NCBI GenBank assembly: GCA_963803065.1
Contig: CAWDKW010000002.1
Span: 1 to 64,000, forward strand
From: DASXMT01 sp963803065
Lineage (GTDB): Bacteria; Actinomycetota; Acidimicrobiia; Acidimicrobiales; RAAP-2
Direction of reading: 5' to 3'
Length of the DNA: 64,000 nucleotides
Of the stretch, positions 31,212 through 39,406 are shown piece after piece. The first letter of the stretch is position 1. Each line of letters opens with the position of its first letter. The notes beneath the pieces are model-generated. The model was given only the letters and a program-made list of their open reading frames with translations, was not told the origin of the DNA and ran no database searches. The position numbers and the translations under genes are program-made.

Positions 31212-31630
31212 CCGCCTCGGCCGAGGAACTCGTCGCCCGGGCTCGTGAGCGGATCTCCCGAATCAGACCGGACGAGCTCGGCCCCCTGTCCGCCGCCGGC
31301 GCCCTGATCGTCGACATCCGTCCGGCCGCCCAACGAGCCGAGGAAGGCGAGCTTCCCGGCGCCCTCGTGGTGGAGCGCAACGTCCTCGAGTGGCGGCTGG
31401 ACCCGTCCGGGGAGTACCGGATCCCCGAGGTGACCGACTACGAGCAGCCGGTGGTCGTGGTCTGCTCCGAGGGCTTTGCCTCGAGCCTGGCTGCCGACGC
31501 GCTCCACTCACTCGGCTACCTGCACGCCGCCGATCTCATCGGCGGGTACCAGGCCTGGTCGAACTGGTTGGCGGCCGGAAAGCGGGAGTCCCCGGTCGCC
31601 ACACCCCGCGACGGCTCTGCTGTCGGCTAG
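31208..31630 (+). CDS. rhodanese-like sulfurtransferase
   Basis: 140 residues, GTG start in a GTGA overlap. Single rhodanese domain: GALIVDIRPAAQRAEEGELP, ALVVERNVLEWRLDP, and the active-site loop VVVVCSEGFASSLAADALHS (Cys nucleophile), then LIGGYQAWSNWL. It probably moves sulfane sulfur produced in thiol catabolism by its partner dioxygenase. Its TAG stop is inside a CTAG shared with the stop of the convergent gene. Confidence 0.85.
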   Translation: MTASAEELVARARERISRIRPDELGPLSAAGALIVDIRPAAQRAEEGELPGALVVERNVLEWRLDPSGEYRIPEVTDYEQPVVVVCSEGFASSLAADALHSLGYLHAADLIGGYQAWSNWLAAGKRESPVATPRDGSAVG

Positions 31631-32325
31631 GGCCGTGCTGGCGTAGCAGCGGAGGAGACCGCCGCTTCGGCCTCCCGGTCGTCCAGGAACGCCCACCAGG
31701 CATCGGCTCCACGCCGAGCGGCGGCGTTCACCTGAACGGGCTCTGCGTCCAGGCTGGCCAGCGCATCGACGATCCAGTCGCCGTGGTCCGCCTCCATCGC
31801 CGCGTGCACATCCCAGAATGCGGTGCCTTGGTCGTCGATCCCGTAGTGGAGCCGGAGGCCCTCGGCCTTGGACCCGGCGATCGCCGAGGCTTGGGTCTCG
31901 TAGGCCGCCAGTCCGGCCAGTCCGGCGACGGCGCCCTCGATGACCAGATCCGTGTACGTCGAGGCCAATGCGCCGGTCGCCGGCGTGGGCTGGGCGCTGG
32001 TGCCGCCGACGGCGGCAACGAAGCGGTCGAACAGCTCCAGGTGGGGTCCCGGGTTGCCCAGCTCATCATCGAGGTTGGCCGAGATGGCCCGAGCTGCCTC
32101 CACCGAACCCTCCGACATCAACTGATCGGCCAGATCCCCGAGGAGGCCGGGGAGCATCGCCTCGAAATGCCGGTACTGCGACGAGTACGCGGCCAACTCG
32201 ACCGGTGCGAGCTCGCCCGCCTCCCACCTGACATAGAACGGATGAGTCAGGAGCATCCGACCGTCGAGCGCCGCTGCCAACGCCTGTTCGAGCCGATTGT
32301 CGTCGTATCCCGGGTTCGTCGCCAT
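31627..32325 (-). CDS. TenA/PqqC-like (heme-oxygenase-fold) putative iron enzyme
   Basis: 232 residues from the ATG at 32325. LLTHPFYVRWEAGELAPVEL, AYSSQYRHFEAMLPGLLGDL, ISANLDDELGNPGPHLELFD and FWDVHAAMEADHGDWIVDAL carry the Glu and His residues on four helices that define TenA/PqqC and the newer di-iron HDO enzymes (CADD-like). Cofactorless PqqC or di-iron oxygenase chemistry are both possible. It is convergent with the rhodanese gene, sharing CTAG stops, and has no pathway neighbour. Confidence 0.7.
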   Translation of the reverse strand: MATNPGYDDNRLEQALAAALDGRMLLTHPFYVRWEAGELAPVELAAYSSQYRHFEAMLPGLLGDLADQLMSEGSVEAARAISANLDDELGNPGPHLELFDRFVAAVGGTSAQPTPATGALASTYTDLVIEGAVAGLAGLAAYETQASAIAGSKAEGLRLHYGIDDQGTAFWDVHAAMEADHGDWIVDALASLDAEPVQVNAAARRGADAWWAFLDDREAEAAVSSAATPARP

Positions 32326-32383
32326 GCCGCATGCTAGCGAAACGAGCGCAGGCGACAGCACGTGACGTTCGGGCTGCTCTGGC

Positions 32384-33085
32384 TCAGCGTACGGCCAGGG
32401 TGCGATCGGCAGGATGCCGGAAGCGGTCCTCCCCATGGCCCCCCTCGCCGTAGGCGGCACTGGCGGGGTAACCCGCACCGTCGCCAGTATCGGGCCGCAG
32501 GTAGTGCAGCTTTCGCTCCCTCTCCTCGGCCACACCCCGCAGGTGGACGAGAACGGCCACGTAGGCGACGATGGCCACGCCCGAGACGGCGCTGACCACC
32601 CAGAGCATGTGGGCGCCGGGGATCATCCCCAGGAACACACTGCAGGCAAAGGTGAGAACCAGGACCATCAGTGTGTCCCGTCGACGCCTGCGAGCCACCT
32701 GCCGACTGAGGGCGTCCGACACCCGGTAGGCATCCTCAGAGGCGCGGGTCGGCTGACGGAGATCTGGTTCGCCGGGAGGCTGAGCATTTGAGGGCCCTTG
32801 CTCGCCCAGATAGGCCAATGCCGGGCGGGGCAACTGCTCACACCCCACCACGGTGAGCACGGGCGGTGTGGTGATCGGCGCGCCGTTGACGGTCACCGAC
32901 CTCGTTGACGGCACGCTCGAGAGTCGGTACGGCGGAGGCACGGCAGGCGTATCGCCCCGCTGCAGAATGCCGAGCTGGTGGTGGAAGTGAGAGATGGAGT
33001 CCCCACTCCGTCGTCTTCGAAGCAGCGTCGGGATCAGAATGACCGCCCAGACAACTGCAAGGAACACAAGGACCACTAGCGTCAA
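32384..33085 (-). CDS. GlpR/SepX-type divisome membrane protein
   Basis: 233 residues. An N-terminal membrane helix (MTLVVLVFLAVVWAVILIPT) and LLRRRRSGDSISHFHHQLGIL, a Pro-rich linker, then RRRRRDTLMVLVLTFACSVF and AHMLWVVSAVSGVAIVAYVA as two more helices. This order is that of actinobacterial GlpR (gephyrin-like Glp receptor), called SepX in Streptomyces, which supports FtsZ ring stability. The match is from motif layout, not a search. The C-terminal 50 residues are Gly/Arg/Glu-rich. Confidence 0.7.
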   Translation of the reverse strand: MTLVVLVFLAVVWAVILIPTLLRRRRSGDSISHFHHQLGILQRGDTPAVPPPYRLSSVPSTRSVTVNGAPITTPPVLTVVGCEQLPRPALAYLGEQGPSNAQPPGEPDLRQPTRASEDAYRVSDALSRQVARRRRRDTLMVLVLTFACSVFLGMIPGAHMLWVVSAVSGVAIVAYVAVLVHLRGVAEERERKLHYLRPDTGDGAGYPASAAYGEGGHGEDRFRHPADRTLAVR

Positions 33086-33355
33086 CTCCTCGACCTACCT
33101 TCCTTGCCTAAAAACCCTAACGACGGGTATCCGGACAGTGGTGGATGGTCGGGGATGACGGCGCCGACGACAACTGTGCTACCTCAGTTGCAACGCCCTC
33201 CCCGGCTGTTGCTTCCCGACGTTGTACACCCCAACGAAGCCGCGCTCAAACGATTTTCGAGTTCCCAGGTGAGGCCGGGTAGACGGACGCCGATCCAATC
33301 CGGTTGACGACCGGACCAAATGCCACTAATGGCTTGCCTCCCAGCGTCCCCCGGG

Positions 33356-34180
33356 TCAACCCGCGGCTCGAGCGGCCCATCGGCCCTCCGACCGGGTCAC
33401 GGTCACCGGCACGCCGAAGCACTCCGAGACCGTGGCCGAGTTGAAGACCTCGTCGATCGGCCCGGACACCAGCAACCGACCGGTCTGAAGCAGCGCGGCG
33501 TGGGTCACACCTGGTGGGATCTCCTCGACATGATGGGTCACCAGCACCAGGGGGGGGACAGAGGGGTCCTCGGCCAAGGAGGCCAGGTGGCCGACCAACC
33601 GCTCCCGTGCCCCGAGGTCCAAACCGGCAGCCGGCTCGTCCATGAGAACCAGTTCCGGACTTCCCATCAGGGCCCGGGCCAACAGGACCTGCTGGCGCTC
33701 CCCTTCCGACAACAGCCCGAAGGGGCGCTCGTCGAAGGCGGCGCCGCCAAACCCAGCCTCGTGCAGGAGCCGGTCGGCCTCCAGCCGGTCGTCGTCGCTG
33801 TACTCGTTCCACCATGTCTCGAGTGCAGCATGGCGTCCGGTCAACACGACATCGAGCGCCGACAGGGTGGGGCGCAGCGCCCGGGTCACGGCCGCGCTGA
33901 CCACGGCGATCCGCTGTCGGAGCGCTCGCATGTCCACCGTTCCCAGCCGGGCGCCCAGGATCTCCACCGTGCCCCTCGTGGGCCACAGGGCCGAACCGGC
34001 CACCCGCAAGAGGGTCGTCTTCCCCGAGCCGTTCGGTCCGAGGAGGGCCCATCGCTCGCCTCCCCGCACCGTCCAGGAGATGTCGTCGAGCAGCGCGCTC
34101 CCGTCGCGCACGACGGCGACGCCCTCGAGACGGATGGCAGTCGGTCCGGGCGCGAGCGAGGACTCGGAGGTGGCGGCCAT
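33356..34180 (-). CDS. ABC transporter ATP-binding protein
   Basis: 274 residues. Walker A ALLGPNGSGKTTLLR, signature LLSEGERQQVLLARAL (LSEGE instead of LSGGQ), Walker B ELVLMDEPAAGLD and switch LVLVTHHVEEIPPG. The C-terminal part resembles the YlmA/ModF group. No permease gene is next to it, so it may serve a distant permease or act without one. The 270 bp behind its stop (33086-33355) contain no supported gene. Confidence 0.87.
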   Translation of the reverse strand: MAATSESSLAPGPTAIRLEGVAVVRDGSALLDDISWTVRGGERWALLGPNGSGKTTLLRVAGSALWPTRGTVEILGARLGTVDMRALRQRIAVVSAAVTRALRPTLSALDVVLTGRHAALETWWNEYSDDDRLEADRLLHEAGFGGAAFDERPFGLLSEGERQQVLLARALMGSPELVLMDEPAAGLDLGARERLVGHLASLAEDPSVPPLVLVTHHVEEIPPGVTHAALLQTGRLLVSGPIDEVFNSATVSECFGVPVTVTRSEGRWAARAAG

Positions 34181-34228
34181 GGCACCAGTTTGCCGTCTGG
34201 TGCCGCGGCTGCTGTCATGGGCTGCCGC

Positions 34229-35218
34229 TCAGGGAATCCCGGGCTCGATGTACACCCACCTGGCGCTGGTCACCGCGGCGCGGATGGCCACCTCGGCCTC
34301 GTCGACCACGACCGCCGCCTGGTTGACGGTGAGGACGGGGTCGAAGATGACCTTGGCTCCGACGAGGAGCTCCTCCGGAGCGACGTGAACGGCCCGGAGG
34401 TGCACGACCCGCTCGATTCCCTCAGTCTGGGCCAGCGCCTCTTCCATCGCCCTCAGCTGGATGTCCGATGCGCTCTCGCCGACCAGCAGCGAAACCATCT
34501 CGGTGCCGAGGATCATCGAGTTCGTGCCCAGGAGCAGACCGATGGCCAGAGATCCGGCCGCGTCGAACACGGTGCTCCCGGTGATGGCCGTGAGCACCAG
34601 GGCGATCAGGGCGAACCCGAGGCCGAGGAGGGCGCCGGAGTCCTCCAAGAGCAGCACGGCCAGCTCGGGGACGCGGGTGGCGCGTACGAAGCGGAGCCAA
34701 CCCGCGTTCTCCCGCTCCTGGTTGGCCGCGCCGACCGCCGTTCGCAGCGACCAGGTCTCGAGAGCGATGGTGACGGCGAGGATGGCAAAGGCCACCGGGA
34801 GGTAATCGAGCGGGTGAGGGTTGACCAGCTTCTGGATGCCCTCATAGATGGAGAAGACGGCCCCCAAGCCGAACAGGATCTCGGCCACGAGGAACCCGCC
34901 GAGGAAGCGGTAGGCGCCGTAGCCGAACGGGTGCAACGGATCGGCCCGCTGTTGTGACCGCTGCTTCCCGACGAGCAGGACCACCTGGTTCCCCGTGTCG
35001 GCCACGGAGTGGGCGAATTCGGCGACCAACGAGCTCGATCCGGTGAGCAGGAACCCCACGAGCTTGGCTGCGGCCACCCCAACGTTGGCCAGCAGGGCCA
35101 CGATCACGGCGCGAGTGCTGGTGTGCTTCGACGCCTCGTCGCTCTCGGTCATCGTCCTCCGGACTCGTCGTTCCCCGATCTTGGCACCGGCGGGTGGAGT
35201 CATGGTGAACGTGCTCAC
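34229..35218 (-). CDS. cation diffusion facilitator family transporter
   Basis: 329 residues with six membrane helices and a cytosolic C-terminal domain. VAEFAHSVADTGNQ is the HxxxD metal site of helix 2; DPLHPFGYG follows. The second metal pair lies in ALLGLGFALIAL and FDAAGSLAIGLLLG. ELAVLLLEDSGALLG carries a Glu where many members have His. Such proteins export Zn, Fe or Mn in exchange for protons. A downstream start (MTESDEASKHTS) would remove a Pro/Arg-rich N-terminus. The gene lies beside an ABC ATPase on the same strand, 48 bp apart. Confidence 0.85.
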   Translation of the reverse strand: MSTFTMTPPAGAKIGERRVRRTMTESDEASKHTSTRAVIVALLANVGVAAAKLVGFLLTGSSSLVAEFAHSVADTGNQVVLLVGKQRSQQRADPLHPFGYGAYRFLGGFLVAEILFGLGAVFSIYEGIQKLVNPHPLDYLPVAFAILAVTIALETWSLRTAVGAANQERENAGWLRFVRATRVPELAVLLLEDSGALLGLGFALIALVLTAITGSTVFDAAGSLAIGLLLGTNSMILGTEMVSLLVGESASDIQLRAMEEALAQTEGIERVVHLRAVHVAPEELLVGAKVIFDPVLTVNQAAVVVDEAEVAIRAAVTSARWVYIEPGIP

Positions 35219-35424
35219 CCGGCGGCGGTGCGCGTCGAAGTCAGCCGGGCGGCGACTGAGGCGATCGGCCTCTACAACGACCAGTCGTCAATGACCGTGA
35301 GGTCTGTGAACTCCGGAGCGCCCTCGAAGATCTCCGTCATCGTCGCCCTGGCCTCCGTAAGCCCTTCCTGGCGGCGGGAGTCGTTCTCGCGCTCGCGGCC
35401 GCCCAACGGCCCGAGCAGAGCGGC

Positions 35425-35694
35425 CTACTTTTCGATGTAGATCGTCAAGGGAGGCACGACCCCGTGGCGCTCCATGGCTTCCGCGAGCTCAGCAGGCGGT
35501 GAGGCGAGAGCCGCCGTGATCGCCCCCGGATCGTCAGCGTCACCGATGACGGCGACGGCATTGGCCCCATCCTTCGCCACGAGGTCCACCGCATTCGAGC
35601 CCCCCATCCCAGCAATGGCATCGGCTCGCTCTGACTTGAAGCTAAGCCAGTTCTCGACGTCAACGACCCCATGAGTGATGACCACTTTCGGCAT
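35425..35694 (-). CDS. small conserved hypothetical protein (89 residues)
   Basis: The ATG at 35694 has GGAGGAG seven bases upstream, which excludes an upstream in-frame extension. MPKVVITHGVVDVENWLSFK, then AVDLVAKDGANAVAVIGDAD and a helix (ELAEAMERHGV) before PPLTIYIEK. This alternation resembles dimeric alpha/beta-barrel proteins, but the family is not certain. The 206 bp between it and the facilitator gene hold nothing recognisable. Confidence 0.6.
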   Translation of the reverse strand: MPKVVITHGVVDVENWLSFKSERADAIAGMGGSNAVDLVAKDGANAVAVIGDADDPGAITAALASPPAELAEAMERHGVVPPLTIYIEK

Positions 35695-35794
35695 ACCATC
35701 TCCTCCCACGGCGCGTCGTCTTCGATGCGGCGCTGGCCCCTGTATAGCGTGAGCGGCACTACCGGTGCTGATCAGACGCGTGGGCATCTGCCGC

Positions 35795-36883
35795 TCAGGA
35801 CACGTTGAAGCGGAACTCGACGACGTCGCCGTCCTGCATGACGTAGTCCTTGCCCTCGACGCGGGCCTTACCGGCGGCCCGGACGGCGGCCACCGATCCG
35901 GCGTCCATCAGATCCTGGTATCCCACGACCTCCGCCTTGATGAACCCGCGCTGGAAGTCGGTGTGGATGACGCCGGCCGCCTCCGGTGCCGTGTCGCCGA
36001 TGTGGATCGTCCAGGCCCGGGACTCCTTCGGGCCGGCGGTGAGGAAGGTCTGGAGCCCGAGGGTCCGGAAGCCCACATGGACCAGCTGCACCAGGCCGGA
36101 GTCGTCCTGGCCGTACCCGGCCAGGAGCTCGGCGGCGTCCTCCGGGTCGAGCGCAGCCACCTCGGCCTCGATCTGGGCGCACAGGACCACGGACTCGGCC
36201 GGGGCGACCAGGGCCGACAGCTCGGCGTGCAGGGCCTCGTCGGTCAGGCGCCCCTCGTCGACGTTGAAGACGTAGATGAACGGCTTGGCACTCAACAGGT
36301 GCAGGTCGGCGAGCAAGCCGGCGTCGACTTCCCCGGCGGCGACGGCCTCTGCGATGGTCCGGCCCGAGTCGAGGATGTCCCGGGCGGCCGTGGCCGCGTT
36401 CAACGCAGGAACCAGCTCGGGCTGTTTGCGGGACTCCTTGGCCAGCTTCACCAACCGGTTGTCGACCGTCTGCATGTCGGCCAGGATCAGCTCGGTGTTG
36501 ACGGTGGCGATGTCGTCGGCGGGCTCGATGCTTCCGGCGACGTGGATCACATCCGGGTCGGAGAACACCCGCACCACCTGGCAGATGGCATCGCTCTCCC
36601 GGATGGCGGCGAGGAACTTGTTGCCCAGTCCCTCCCCCTCGGAGGCACCCCTCACGATCCCAGCGATGTCCACGAAGGTGACCATGGCCGGGACGATCTC
36701 GTCACTGTGGAGCAGCTCGGCCAAACGGTCGAGACGGGGGTCGGGTACGGCTACCACACCCACGTTCGGATCGATGGTGGCGAAGGGATAATTGGCCGCC
36801 AGTACCTCGTTACGGGTCAGGGCGTTGAACAGGGTCGACTTGCCCACGTTGGGCAGGCCGACGATGCCGATCGACAATCCCAC
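35795..36883 (-). CDS. ychF: redox-regulated ribosome-associated ATPase YchF (Ola1)
   Basis: 362 residues from the GTG at 36883. The G-domain motifs are IGIVGLPNVGKSTLFNALTR (P-loop), PFATIDPNVG (switch I), VDIAGIVRGASEGEGLGNKF, and VFNVDEG in place of NKxD, which switches specificity to ATP. A TGS domain ends the protein (HTDFQRGFIKAEVVGYQDLM, then ARVEGKDYVMQDGDVVEFRF). YchF binds ribosomes and affects stress responses. It is a standard, full-length chromosomal gene without operon partners here. Confidence 0.97.
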   Translation of the reverse strand: MGLSIGIVGLPNVGKSTLFNALTRNEVLAANYPFATIDPNVGVVAVPDPRLDRLAELLHSDEIVPAMVTFVDIAGIVRGASEGEGLGNKFLAAIRESDAICQVVRVFSDPDVIHVAGSIEPADDIATVNTELILADMQTVDNRLVKLAKESRKQPELVPALNAATAARDILDSGRTIAEAVAAGEVDAGLLADLHLLSAKPFIYVFNVDEGRLTDEALHAELSALVAPAESVVLCAQIEAEVAALDPEDAAELLAGYGQDDSGLVQLVHVGFRTLGLQTFLTAGPKESRAWTIHIGDTAPEAAGVIHTDFQRGFIKAEVVGYQDLMDAGSVAAVRAAGKARVEGKDYVMQDGDVVEFRFNVS

Positions 36884-37043
36884 AGATGCTTCCTCCAGCG
36901 TTGACGGGCCGAAGGAAGAGCGTAGGTGATCAGAGTGCTCACCAGAACAGGGCGCCGGCTACCGGGCGGCGGCCGGCACAGTGCCCCAGGATGCTGGTGG
37001 TCCCCGGGCTAGCACTGGGCGGTGCGCCTCCTCGGCGTGCCCG

Positions 37044-37574
37044 TCAGCCGGCCTCGGTGGCCACCCCGGGCGTACTGGCCGGGACCCTGCACCCGCCGTC
37101 GATGTCGAAGACCTGGTTGAAGCGGCCCAACGCCAACCACGACCCCACGCAGAGTGCCAGGTCGACCAGCTCGTCATCGCTGAAGTTGTCGTGCAGGCGC
37201 TCCCAGAGCTCGTCGCCCATGGCCAGGTGGTCGGTGGCGTACTTGTCGGCGAACTCGGCCGCCAGACGCTCGCGCGGGCTGAAACCGGACCACTCGGGAT
37301 CGCGGCCCACCTTCTCGTAGAACTCCTCGGGAACAGCCGCGGGATCGTCGGACCAACCGGGAACGTCTCGCGCCGTACGCCACCCCGTGCAGATGGCGCA
37401 CTCGTTGATTCGGGCCAGCGTGATTCGGGCCGCCTCGAACTCACGGAGCCCGAGGGACGACTTCTCGTACACCGCATTCGAATAGGCGCCCGCCGCGCTG
37501 GTCAGTTGCGGGGCCAGCTCGCTCCACGTGTAGATGAGCGGGTCCTTGTCGGCGGGAACGGTGATGCGGGGCAT
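37044..37574 (-). CDS. carboxymuconolactone decarboxylase/AhpD family protein
   Basis: 176 residues. The active-site region is RITLARINECAICTGWRTAR, giving the E..CxxC pattern of AhpD-like proteins, preceded by helices with SAAGAYSNAVYEKSSLGLRE. Longer than the basic 100-residue domain by a helical C-terminal half (LHDNFSDDELVDLALCVGSW). It may be a thiol peroxidase-like or decarboxylase-type enzyme; the CxxC favours redox chemistry. Confidence 0.82.
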   Translation of the reverse strand: MPRITVPADKDPLIYTWSELAPQLTSAAGAYSNAVYEKSSLGLREFEAARITLARINECAICTGWRTARDVPGWSDDPAAVPEEFYEKVGRDPEWSGFSPRERLAAEFADKYATDHLAMGDELWERLHDNFSDDELVDLALCVGSWLALGRFNQVFDIDGGCRVPASTPGVATEAG

Positions 37575-37627
37575 GGGCTCGGGCTCCTCGCTCGGCTAGG
37601 GGATCACCGGAGGGTGGGTTCTGCAGA

Positions 37628-38074
37628 TCACTGGGTCTGCGGTTGGGGTACTCGCCGGGCGATCCGCCCGGCCAGCCCCGACACATACTGGTTCCAGAGC
37701 CGGTCCCCGATCAACCACAGCCATAGCTCACGCTGGGTGGCGACGACGGCCGCCACCAGTTCCTCTCGACCGAACCCGACGGGCTCCAAGGTCGGCTGCC
37801 AGTGGTCCCACAGCCACGCCCCGATGCTGATGTCCTCACCGAACACCTGCCACCGGTCCTGACCGCCGAGGAGGGCATCCCGCAGTTCCCTCCTCAGCTC
37901 AGCAGGCTCCTCGGGCAACTTCAGCTTCTGGCCATCGGGCAACTCGACGAGTTCGACCGGAGCCAGCCGGTCGACCGGCGCCATCGTGGCTCGCGGCTCG
38001 GTCGACGCCTGCTGATCGGCCTTCCTCGGCGCCCCACCCTTCCTGCCCGGTGGTCGGGGACGGGCCCGACTCAT
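37628..38074 (-). CDS. conserved hypothetical protein (148 residues)
   Basis: A basic, Pro-rich N-terminal tail (SRARPRPPGRKGGAPRKADQ) precedes a helical domain with LPDGQKLKLPEEPAELRREL, DRWQVFGEDISIGAWLWDHW and ATQRELWLWLIGDRLWNQYV. Trp-rich helices suggest a protein- or membrane-contacting role. It lies 21 bp behind the F420 protein gene of the sulfite-reductase string and could be co-transcribed. No family recognised. Confidence 0.6.
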   Translation of the reverse strand: MSRARPRPPGRKGGAPRKADQQASTEPRATMAPVDRLAPVELVELPDGQKLKLPEEPAELRRELRDALLGGQDRWQVFGEDISIGAWLWDHWQPTLEPVGFGREELVAAVVATQRELWLWLIGDRLWNQYVSGLAGRIARRVPQPQTQ

Positions 38075-38095
38075 CGGCCGATCACCGCCAGCCTC

Positions 38096-39406
38096 TCATC
38101 GGTCGATCACCACGGGGGCACGGTCGGTGTCCGAGTAGGTACGGATGTGCTCCTCGTAGTCGATGAAGAGCGGCCCGTCGGGGTCGAACTCGCGCTGGAG
38201 GCTCTTCAAAGCGACCTTCTTGTCGTAGTTGTCCAGTTTCACCAGTGCGGCGGGATTGTCGAGCTCTCGCAGGTCGAGCCGGCCGCGGGCGTTGTCGAGG
38301 GCCTCCCGACCCCGCTCGGTCCGCACCAGGACGCTCGACCAACCGTCCATCGACCCCACGCTCCCGACCGACAGGTCCGCACCGCGGCCCAGGAAGTCGG
38401 CACACTCGTCGCACCCCTTCAGGGCAACGTCATGGAAGTCCTTCACCGGCTCGTTCACGGCGACCTGGCCGTCGCGGTACTCCACGATCATCTTCCCGTG
38501 GATCACGTCGACCTTGCTGACCCGGTCCAGGTCGATCCGGCGCTCGTCACGGAGCTTACGGAGCATCAGGCCCTCGTAGTCGAAGCTCTTGGTGCACAAC
38601 AGCGCGATGGTGAGCACCACCGAGTCGACCCGGTGTGCCCCCGTCGGCCAGCGGCGGGACTGCATGGCCCGGATCCCCTGGATCTCGCACGGCGTGCCCA
38701 CCACGGCGAGCCGCGGCTTGGCCGGAAGGTCGTAGGCAGAGAGGTCGAGGCCGGCCAAGGCCATGGTCTGGTTGTAGAAGCTGCCGGCGGCGTCGACGAT
38801 CTCCTGGGCCGTGGTGGCCACCGTGGGGATGCCCTTCCACGGCTCGTCGGGGTCGTTGCTCGGCTTCGACACCAGGGCCCCGTCGATGTCCCCGGCGGCC
38901 AGTGCGGCGATGAGCAGGGCCGACACGACCCCGCCGTCCTGGGCCTCGTCCGGACGCTTGCCCGCCCGCACGGCATAGGAGTCGAGCACGGCGCCCAGGC
39001 CGTCTCCCGGGGGACCGCCGGAGATCGTCCAGTACGGGTCGGCCGCGTCGGCCCTCACCACCGTCTCCGACAACAGCGGCTCGCGAGCGTCGAGGTCCAC
39101 GCTGGCCACGGCCGCGTCGGCCTCCACCGACAGCGGCGTGGACGGCGGCCACAGGGCTTCGTAGCGCAACCCGCCGCGGGGACAGAAGTCCCAGCACAGG
39201 GAGCAGCCGGTGCACATCTTCACCAGCTCGGGCAGGAAGGTGTCCTGGTTGACGCCAATCGAGTTGGACGGGCACACGGCCACGCAAGTGCCGCACTGGA
39301 TGCAGCGATCGGCTTCGACCACGGCGGCCTCGAGCTCCCAGAACCAGGTCTTCGCGGGCGGCTCGGTGATCCCGTTGACCTGCTCTCGGATCCGGAACCC
39401 CTTCAT
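38096..39406 (-). CDS. FrhB-like F420H2 oxidase with two [4Fe-4S] clusters, partner of sulfite reductase
   Basis: 436 residues, the ATG overlapping the sulfite reductase stop (ATGA). Residues 25-80 hold a bacterial-type ferredoxin: ADRCIQCGTCVAVCPSNSIG and VKMCTGCSLCWDFCPRGGLR. Then come the FrhB N- and C-terminal domains: SGGPPGDGLGAVLDSYAVRA, AQDGGVVSALLIAALAAGDI, LAVVGTPCEIQGIRAMQ, ALKGCDECADFLGRGADLSV. This fold binds FAD and oxidises coenzyme F420H2. Methanogen Fsr has the same ferredoxin-FrhB module fused to a sulfite reductase; here the two are separate, coupled genes. An electron path F420H2-FAD-FeS-siroheme is inferred. Confidence 0.88.
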   Translation of the reverse strand: MKGFRIREQVNGITEPPAKTWFWELEAAVVEADRCIQCGTCVAVCPSNSIGVNQDTFLPELVKMCTGCSLCWDFCPRGGLRYEALWPPSTPLSVEADAAVASVDLDAREPLLSETVVRADAADPYWTISGGPPGDGLGAVLDSYAVRAGKRPDEAQDGGVVSALLIAALAAGDIDGALVSKPSNDPDEPWKGIPTVATTAQEIVDAAGSFYNQTMALAGLDLSAYDLPAKPRLAVVGTPCEIQGIRAMQSRRWPTGAHRVDSVVLTIALLCTKSFDYEGLMLRKLRDERRIDLDRVSKVDVIHGKMIVEYRDGQVAVNEPVKDFHDVALKGCDECADFLGRGADLSVGSVGSMDGWSSVLVRTERGREALDNARGRLDLRELDNPAALVKLDNYDKKVALKSLQREFDPDGPLFIDYEEHIRTYSDTDRAPVVIDR